From Pelobacter sp. UBA6812 (lineage in GTDB: Bacteria; Desulfobacterota; Desulfuromonadia; Desulfuromonadales; Syntrophotaleaceae): a DNA stretch of 5,759 nt. The position numbers were made by a program, and so were the translations under genes. The stretch's first letter is position 1. Each line of letters opens with the position of its first letter. The stretch lies in the NCBI GenBank assembly GCA_002452265.1, contig DKEW01000075.1, positions 1 to 5,759 of the forward strand. The letters are read 5' to 3'. Below are positions 1 to 5,759 of the stretch, piece after piece. The notes under the pieces were generated by a model that saw only the letters and a list, made by a program, of their open reading frames with translations, searched no databases and was not told where the DNA came from.

Positions 1-135
1 GGCCTGGGCCTGAAAGAAGCCAAGGACATGGTTGACGGTGCGCCCAGCACGGTTAAGGAAGCCGCTCCCAAGGAAGAGGCAGAGAACATCAAGAAGCAAC
101 TCGAAGAAGCAGGCGCTTCTGTTCAACTCAAGTAG
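1..135 (+). CDS. rplL: Ribosomal protein bL12 (L7/L12), C-terminal part, 5' end outside window
   Basis: Frame 1 is open from the first base and ends at TAG (133-135), giving the last 44 residues of a protein that starts upstream. The sequence begins GLGLKEAKDMVDGAPSTVKE and ends with IKKQLEEAGASVQLK. This is the second half of the bL12 C-terminal domain, including the conserved helix GLGLKEAKD, the short AP-x-x-x-KE segment and the helix-strand ending EEAGA-x-V-x-LK. In this family the C-terminal domain forms the mobile tip of the 50S ribosomal stalk and recruits and stimulates translation GTPases such as EF-Tu and EF-G. The N-terminal dimerisation domain and hinge are not in the window. rplL directly upstream of rpoB is the normal bacterial order and supports the call. 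No disruption is visible. Confidence 0.97.
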   Translation, partial: GLGLKEAKDMVDGAPSTVKEAAPKEEAENIKKQLEEAGASVQLK

Positions 136-160
136 TTTCTGGCTCGATAATTCCGCTCTA

Positions 161-187
161 AGCCAAGGTCGCTCTGCGGCCTTGGCT
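161..187 (+). terminator. Attenuator-like hairpin between rplL and rpoB
   Basis: AGCCAAGG (161-168) pairs perfectly with CCTTGGCT (180-187). Inside, a T-G wobble (169/179) and CGC (170-172) with GCG (176-178) extend this to a 12-pair stem closed by a three-base TCT loop. The following bases 189-201 are T-rich (8 of 13) but interrupted by C and G, so this is a weak intrinsic terminator rather than a canonical one. E. coli has a partial terminator (attenuator) and an RNase III site between rplL and rpoB, which lowers rpoBC expression relative to the ribosomal genes. By position this hairpin could do the same; that function is inferred. It lies 25 nt after the rplL stop and 18 nt before the rpoB ribosome binding site. 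Confidence 0.5.
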
Positions 188-205
188 GTTCTGCGTTCTT
201 TCCCC

Positions 206-211
206 AAGGAG
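206..211 (+). promoter_or_regulatory. Ribosome binding site of rpoB
   Basis: AAGGAG lies 5 nt before ATG at 217. It decides the start. An in-frame GTG at 211 overlaps the last base of this site and so cannot be its start codon, and the protein from 217 (MAYSVANNQLLRKHF) matches the family N-terminus as I remember it. Confidence 0.9.
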
Positions 212-216
212 TGATC

Positions 217-3200
217 ATGGCTTATTCGGTTGCGAATAACCAGCTTCTTAGGAAACATTTTAGCACGATCAAGGGCATTATTGAGATCCCCAACCTGATC
301 GATATCCAGAAAAATTCGTACAAGCGTTTCCTGCAAGCAGGGCTTCCTCCTTCTGCTCGGAAAAATATCGGGCTTGAAGCGGTTTTTCGCTCGGTTTTCC
401 CTATTCGTGATTTCAGCGAGACCTGTTCACTGGATTACGTTTCCTTCTCTTTGGGGACACCCAAATACGATGTCGGTGAATGCCACCAACGCGGGATGAC
501 TTATGCTGCTCCCGTCAAGGTATGCGTGCGCCTGGTGTCGTGGGATGTTGACAAAGAATCCGGGGTTCAGGCGATTCGCGATATAAAAGAGCAGGAAGTC
601 TATTTTGGCGAAATCCCATTGATGACCGAAAACGGTACCTTTATCATCAATGGTACGGAACGTGTTATCGTCAGTCAGTTGCATCGTTCTCCCGGTGTTT
701 TCTTCGACCACGATAAAGGTAAGACGCATTCGAGCGGGAAAGTCCTTTATAACGCCCGGGTGATCCCCTACCGTGGTTCTTGGCTGGATTTTGATTTTGA
801 TCATATGGATATTCTTTATGTTCGTATCGATCGCAGGCGCAAGTTGCCTGCAACCGTATTGCTCAAAGCACTTGGGTATAGTACCGAAGAATTACTGAAT
901 TACTATTACCAGGTTCAAACGATCGTCCTTGATGGTGAATCTTATAAAAAACGGGTCAACCTCGAACTGTTGGCAGGGCAACGCGCATCGACCGATGTTG
1001 TCGGTCCCGATGGCGAAGTCATTGTTAAGGCTAATCGCAAGTTTACCAAAGCCGCTATTCGTAAACTTGCAGAAAATAATATAGAATTTATTCCGGTATC
1101 CGAGGAAGAGGTCTTAGGCAAGGTTGCCTCGACCGATATTGTGGATGTCACTACCGGCGAAGTAATCGTCGAATGCAACGAAGAAATATCCGCGGGTAAG
1201 CTCGAGGAATTACGTACTCGTGGCATTGTTGAATTCAATATACTGTTTATTGATCATCTTCATGTGGGTTCCTATCTGCGGGATACGTTGTTGCTTGACC
1301 GCATGGCTACACCGGAAGATGCCCGTATTGAAATTTATCGCCGTTTGCGTCCCGGCGACCCTCCGACCATCAAAAGTGCCAATGCTCTTTTCGAAAGTCT
1401 ATTTTTCAATCCTGAAAGATATGATCTTTCTGTCGTTGGCCGCATCAAGCTGAATTATAAGCTTGGTCTTGATATGCCCGAGGATCAGACCACTCTTACC
1501 AAGGATGATATCCTTGAGGTGGTTCGTTACCTGATAGGGCTGCGCGATGGTCGCGGAACCATAGATGATATCGATCATCTTGGTAACAGACGTGTTCGCG
1601 CGGTCGGTGAGTTGCTCGAAAATCAATACCGTGTCGGCCTGGTACGTATGGAGCGGGCGATCAAGGAACGGATGAGTTTGCAGGAAGTGGACAGTTTGAT
1701 GCCCCATGACCTGATAAATTCAAAGCCTGTTTCAGCTGTTGTTAAAGAGTTCTTTGGGTCTTCGCAGTTGTCGCAGTTTATGGACCAAACCAATCCTCTT
1801 TCCGAGATTACCCACAAGCGGCGTTTGTCTGCTCTGGGACCCGGTGGTCTTACACGTGAGCGGGCCGGTTTCGAGGTTCGTGACGTTCATCCCACCCATT
1901 ATGGTCGGGTATGTCCTATTGAGACTCCTGAGGGGCCTAATATTGGACTGATTGCCTCATTGTCGACTTATGCGCGCATTAATGAGCATGGGTTTGTCGA
2001 AACACCATATCGGATTGTTGAAGGCGGTAAGGTTACCGATGAGATTCGGTATTTTTCAGCCCTGGAGGAGGGCGGCCATGCAATTGCGCAGGCCAATGCG
2101 CTTCTGGACGAGGATGGTCGCTTCATTAACGATCTGGTTAATGCAAGGCAGAATGGCGAGTTCGTGCTGGTGCAGCGCGAGGAGATCGGGCTCATGGACG
2201 TATCGCCGAAACAGTTGGTTTCGGTTGCTGCGTCGCTGATACCCTTCTTGGAAAATGACGATGCCAACCGCGCCTTGATGGGCTCCAACATGCAGCGTCA
2301 GGCGGTACCCCTGTTGCGCTCCGATGCCCCCTTGGTGGGTACCGGCATGGAACGTATTGTTGCCCATGACTCCGGGGCTGCCGTGGTTGCTCGGCATAAC
2401 GGGGTCGTCGAATCCGTGGACGCTTCACGTATCGTTGTTAAAATCGATGAAGGTGAAGTTGATGAAGACGGCACCGGGGTTGATATTTATAACCTTATCA
2501 AGTTTGCTCGGTCCAATCAGAATACGTGTCTTAACCAAAAGCCCATCGTCAAAGTGGGAGATCGTATTACCCGCGGCGGTATGATTGCCGACGGCCCTTC
2601 GACCCAGTGGGGCGAACTTGCCCTTGGCCAGAATGTGTTGGTCGCATTTATGCCATGGGAGGGTTACAATTTCGAAGACTCCATTTTGATTTCCGAAAAA
2701 CTTGTCAAGGAAGATAGGTATACCTCTATTCACATAGAAGAGCTTGAATGTGTTGCGAGGGATACGAAGCTTGGTAAAGAGGAAATCACTAACGATATCC
2801 CTAATCTCGGCGAGGATGCTCTTAAGGATCTCGACGAGAGTGGCATCGTTCGGATTGGTGCAGAGGTCAAGCCTGGTGATATTTTGGTCGGCAAGATCAC
2901 GCCTAAAGGGGAAACGCAGTTGTCTCCTGAGGAGAAATTGCTGCGTGCAATCTTCGGTGAAAAAGCTGGCGATGTTCGTGATACCTCGCTTCGGCTCCCT
3001 CCCGGGGTCGAGGGTGTGGTCATTGGGGCGCGGGTTTTCTCTCGTAAGGGCGCCGATAAGGACAGCCGTACCGAATATATAGAAAAAACCGAAATTGAAA
3101 AGCTTCTTAAGGATCAACATGATGAGATTCGCATCATCAGGGAATCGACCCGCGGTAAGCTTGAGTCTTTGTTGGTAGGACAGGTTTCGGCAGCCTCCAT

Positions 3201-4323
3201 ATTCGATTCTGCAGGCAAGGAGCTTCTGGGGCAGGGGGAGAAAATTACCCTCGAAGTTCTCGAAGAGGTACCTTTTGTTCGTTGGCGTGAAATCAGTCTG
3301 CTTGATGCTGCCGATAACGAAGATAAGTTGAGCAATGTCATGACGAGTCTTACTCAGCGCGAAGAGCTTATTAAAGCTGTTTTCGCTGATAAGATCGAGA
3401 AGATCAAGCGTGGAGATGATCTTCCCCCGGGCGTCATCAAAATGGTCAAGGTTTATATTGCCATTAAGCGTAAACTTTCGGTCGGCGACAAGATGGCTGG
3501 GCGTCATGGCAATAAAGGTGTTTTGTCACGTGTGTTGCCCGAAGAGGATATGCCTTATATGGCGGACGGCACTCCGGTTGAGATCGTCCTTAATCCTCTT
3601 GGCGTTCCTTCGCGTATGAACGTCGGGCAGATCCTTGAAACGCATCTAGGACTTGCAGCAAGAGGTCTTGGTAACCAGATTCAGGAGCAAATGGACCGGT
3701 ATTACAGTCCGGATGCATTGCGTACCAAGATCGGTGAGGTCTATGAGGATCAGCGCGTGGTTGAACTTGTCGCCAGTTTGCCGGATGACGAGATCATGCA
3801 GCTTGCACGTAAGCTGACTCACGGGGTGCCCATGGCTTCGCCGGTATTCGAGGGTGTTACCGAAGAGCAGATGAAGAAACAGATGGAACTCTCCGGCTTT
3901 TCATCTTCCGGACAGATGACATTGTACAACGGTAAGACCGGTGAAGCGTTTAAAGAAAAAGTCACTGTCGGCATCATGTACATGCTCAAACTGCATCACC
4001 TGGTTGACGATAAAATTCATGCTCGGAGTATTGGTCCTTACAGCTTGGTTACCCAGCAACCGCTGGGAGGTAAGGCACAATTCGGTGGTCAGAGACTTGG
4101 TGAGATGGAAGTATGGGCTATGGAGGCTTATGGTGCCTCTCATGCTCTCCAGGAATTTTTGACCGTCAAATCCGACGACGTGACCGGCAGAACTCGTATG
4201 TACGAGGCTATCGTTAAGGGTAAACATACCCTTGAGGCCGGTCTGCCTGAGTCGTTTAACGTTCTTATCAAAGAGTTGCAGTCTCTCTGTCTTGACGTTG
4301 AGCTCCTTGAGGAGCAGGAATAA
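217..4323 (+). CDS. rpoB: DNA-directed RNA polymerase subunit beta
   Basis: Complete 1368-residue beta subunit, ending at TAA (4321-4323). It forms one jaw of RNA polymerase and lines the active site, the RNA exit path and the rifampicin pocket. Domains by comparison with E. coli beta (1342 aa): protrusion and lobe in the first 500 residues, with the betai4 insertion at about 230-350; rifampicin cluster I at 514-540; FEDS motif with E820 and D821 (E. coli E813/D814); flap tip LLRAIFG at 908-914, which binds sigma region 4 in E. coli; betai9 insertion at about 945-1067; GDKMAGRHGNKG at 1090-1101 with K1092 and K1100 (E. coli K1065/K1073); and the C-terminal anchor from GGKAQFGGQRLGEMEVWA onward. 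All expected catalytic residues are present, with no frameshift or fusion. Both lineage insertions fit a proteobacterial enzyme. The start is set by the AAGGAG at 206-211. Cotranscription with rplL and rpoC is expected. Confidence 0.99.
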   Translation: MAYSVANNQLLRKHFSTIKGIIEIPNLIDIQKNSYKRFLQAGLPPSARKNIGLEAVFRSVFPIRDFSETCSLDYVSFSLGTPKYDVGECHQRGMTYAAPVKVCVRLVSWDVDKESGVQAIRDIKEQEVYFGEIPLMTENGTFIINGTERVIVSQLHRSPGVFFDHDKGKTHSSGKVLYNARVIPYRGSWLDFDFDHMDILYVRIDRRRKLPATVLLKALGYSTEELLNYYYQVQTIVLDGESYKKRVNLELLAGQRASTDVVGPDGEVIVKANRKFTKAAIRKLAENNIEFIPVSEEEVLGKVASTDIVDVTTGEVIVECNEEISAGKLEELRTRGIVEFNILFIDHLHVGSYLRDTLLLDRMATPEDARIEIYRRLRPGDPPTIKSANALFESLFFNPERYDLSVVGRIKLNYKLGLDMPEDQTTLTKDDILEVVRYLIGLRDGRGTIDDIDHLGNRRVRAVGELLENQYRVGLVRMERAIKERMSLQEVDSLMPHDLINSKPVSAVVKEFFGSSQLSQFMDQTNPLSEITHKRRLSALGPGGLTRERAGFEVRDVHPTHYGRVCPIETPEGPNIGLIASLSTYARINEHGFVETPYRIVEGGKVTDEIRYFSALEEGGHAIAQANALLDEDGRFINDLVNARQNGEFVLVQREEIGLMDVSPKQLVSVAASLIPFLENDDANRALMGSNMQRQAVPLLRSDAPLVGTGMERIVAHDSGAAVVARHNGVVESVDASRIVVKIDEGEVDEDGTGVDIYNLIKFARSNQNTCLNQKPIVKVGDRITRGGMIADGPSTQWGELALGQNVLVAFMPWEGYNFEDSILISEKLVKEDRYTSIHIEELECVARDTKLGKEEITNDIPNLGEDALKDLDESGIVRIGAEVKPGDILVGKITPKGETQLSPEEKLLRAIFGEKAGDVRDTSLRLPPGVEGVVIGARVFSRKGADKDSRTEYIEKTEIEKLLKDQHDEIRIIRESTRGKLESLLVGQVSAASIFDSAGKELLGQGEKITLEVLEEVPFVRWREISLLDAADNEDKLSNVMTSLTQREELIKAVFADKIEKIKRGDDLPPGVIKMVKVYIAIKRKLSVGDKMAGRHGNKGVLSRVLPEEDMPYMADGTPVEIVLNPLGVPSRMNVGQILETHLGLAARGLGNQIQEQMDRYYSPDALRTKIGEVYEDQRVVELVASLPDDEIMQLARKLTHGVPMASPVFEGVTEEQMKKQMELSGFSSSGQMTLYNGKTGEAFKEKVTVGIMYMLKLHHLVDDKIHARSIGPYSLVTQQPLGGKAQFGGQRLGEMEVWAMEAYGASHALQEFLTVKSDDVTGRTRMYEAIVKGKHTLEAGLPESFNVLIKELQSLCLDVELLEEQE
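985..1245 (+). repeat. Internal duplication in the RpoB betai4 insertion (two units)
   Basis: Residues 257-294 (985-1098) and 304-343 (1126-1245) align as two copies 47 residues apart. Both open AST-D-(V/I)-V, continue with GEVIV about ten residues later, and end in a helix followed by a short hydrophobic strand (IEFIPV and VEFNILF). The first bases also match at DNA level: GC-A/C-TCGACCGAT then TTGT. The two units lie within lineage insertion betai4 (SI1), and the E. coli protein shows a similar two-unit pattern, so this is an old protein-level repeat and not a recent DNA duplication. Confidence 0.65.
1756..1836 (+). other. Rifampicin-binding cluster I of RpoB
   Basis: Residues 514-540 correspond to E. 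coli beta 507-533 (offset +7). The main resistance positions carry the susceptible residues: Q520 (E. coli Q513), D523 (D516), H533 (H526), R536 (R529) and S538 (S531). The differences from E. coli in the stretch checked are T525 in place of N518 and L537 in place of I530. Both replacements occur in other bacteria and are not classical resistance changes. Rifampicin sensitivity of the polymerase is therefore the prediction from this cluster; uptake and other resistance sites are not considered. Confidence 0.85.
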
Positions 4324-4349
4324 AAGACTAAACACCAACATCCATCCCT

Positions 4350-4356
4350 AAGGAGG
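4350..4356 (+). promoter_or_regulatory. Ribosome binding site of rpoC
   Basis: AAGGAGG, a near-complete match to the anti-Shine-Dalgarno sequence, sits 7 nt before TTG at 4364. The strong site and good spacing support the non-ATG start. The overlapping bases CCCT (4346-4349) and AGGG (4354-4357) could form a small 4-bp stem that would cover part of the site. Confidence 0.9.
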
Positions 4357-4363
4357 GTGTGTT

Positions 4364-5759
<1,396 letters not shown>

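Noticed and set aside
122..151. Possible weak promoter: TTCAAC, 18 nt, GATAAT before rpoB
   Set aside because: The -10 matches 5 of 6 but the -35 only 3 of 6, and it overlaps the end of rplL. A match of this quality is expected by chance in a spacer, so I do not annotate it.
32..214. Open frame of 60 codons spanning the rplL end and the spacer, ending next to the rpoB start
   Set aside because: It overlaps rplL out of frame, has a TTG start with no ribosome binding site, and gives a basic low-complexity product typical of an out-of-frame reading.
211..216. GTG at 211 as the rpoB start
   Set aside because: It overlaps the AAGGAG Shine-Dalgarno sequence; ATG at 217 has correct spacing and gives the family N-terminus.
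2303..2344. Perfect 8-bp inverted repeat CGGTACCC / GGGTACCG with a 26-nt gap in rpoB
   Set aside because: The repeat is short with a long loop, lies in a conserved coding region (AVPLLRSDAPLVGTGM), has no T-run, and is at a level expected by chance in several kilobases.
2425..3507. 360-codon open frame on the minus strand opposite rpoB
   Set aside because: Its codons are in register with rpoB codons, so it stays open merely because rpoB avoids TTA, CTA and TCA here. The product has no recognisable family, and the + strand is an unambiguous conserved rpoB.

Overview
This window is a core housekeeping segment, the rplL-rpoB-rpoC part of the bacterial ribosomal-protein/RNA-polymerase operon. 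All genes are on the + strand. I see no mobile element, CRISPR array, RNA gene or accessory cassette, and nothing that amounts to an undescribed system. The RpoB and RpoC sequences look like the Desulfuromonadales (Geobacter/Pelobacter/Desulfuromonas group, former Deltaproteobacteria). The basis is remembered similarity at the RpoB N-terminus (MAYSVANNQLLRKHF) and the RpoC N-terminus (MEDIFSLFERPKDPLSFNAI), a 1368-residue beta subunit, and both proteobacterial lineage insertions in beta. The order-level placement is likely; I cannot name a genus.

Layout: positions 1-135 hold the last 44 codons of rplL (ribosomal protein bL12, formerly L7/L12). Positions 136-216 are an 81-nt spacer with a strong hairpin (161-187) followed by a T-rich but interrupted stretch, placed where E. 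coli has its rplL-rpoB attenuator. rpoB is complete at 217-4323 and starts at an ATG 5 nt after AAGGAG. A 40-nt gap (4324-4363) carries an AAGGAGG ribosome binding site. rpoC begins at a TTG codon (4364), the only canonical start (ATG/GTG/TTG) between the upstream in-frame stop and the conserved N-terminus. It runs off the window at 5759, just after Gln465 of the catalytic NADFDGDQ motif.

The genes act together in that RpoB and RpoC form the two-jawed catalytic body of RNA polymerase, while bL12 is the ribosomal stalk protein. Cotranscription links ribosome and polymerase production, and the hairpin could lower rpoBC output relative to rplL. Points worth a second look are the attenuator-like hairpin, the TTG start of rpoC, a strong imperfect hairpin inside the rpoC 5' coding region, Arg-to-Lys replacements at two beta' positions that bind ppGpp in E. 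coli, and a beta insertion about 20 residues longer than in E. coli.
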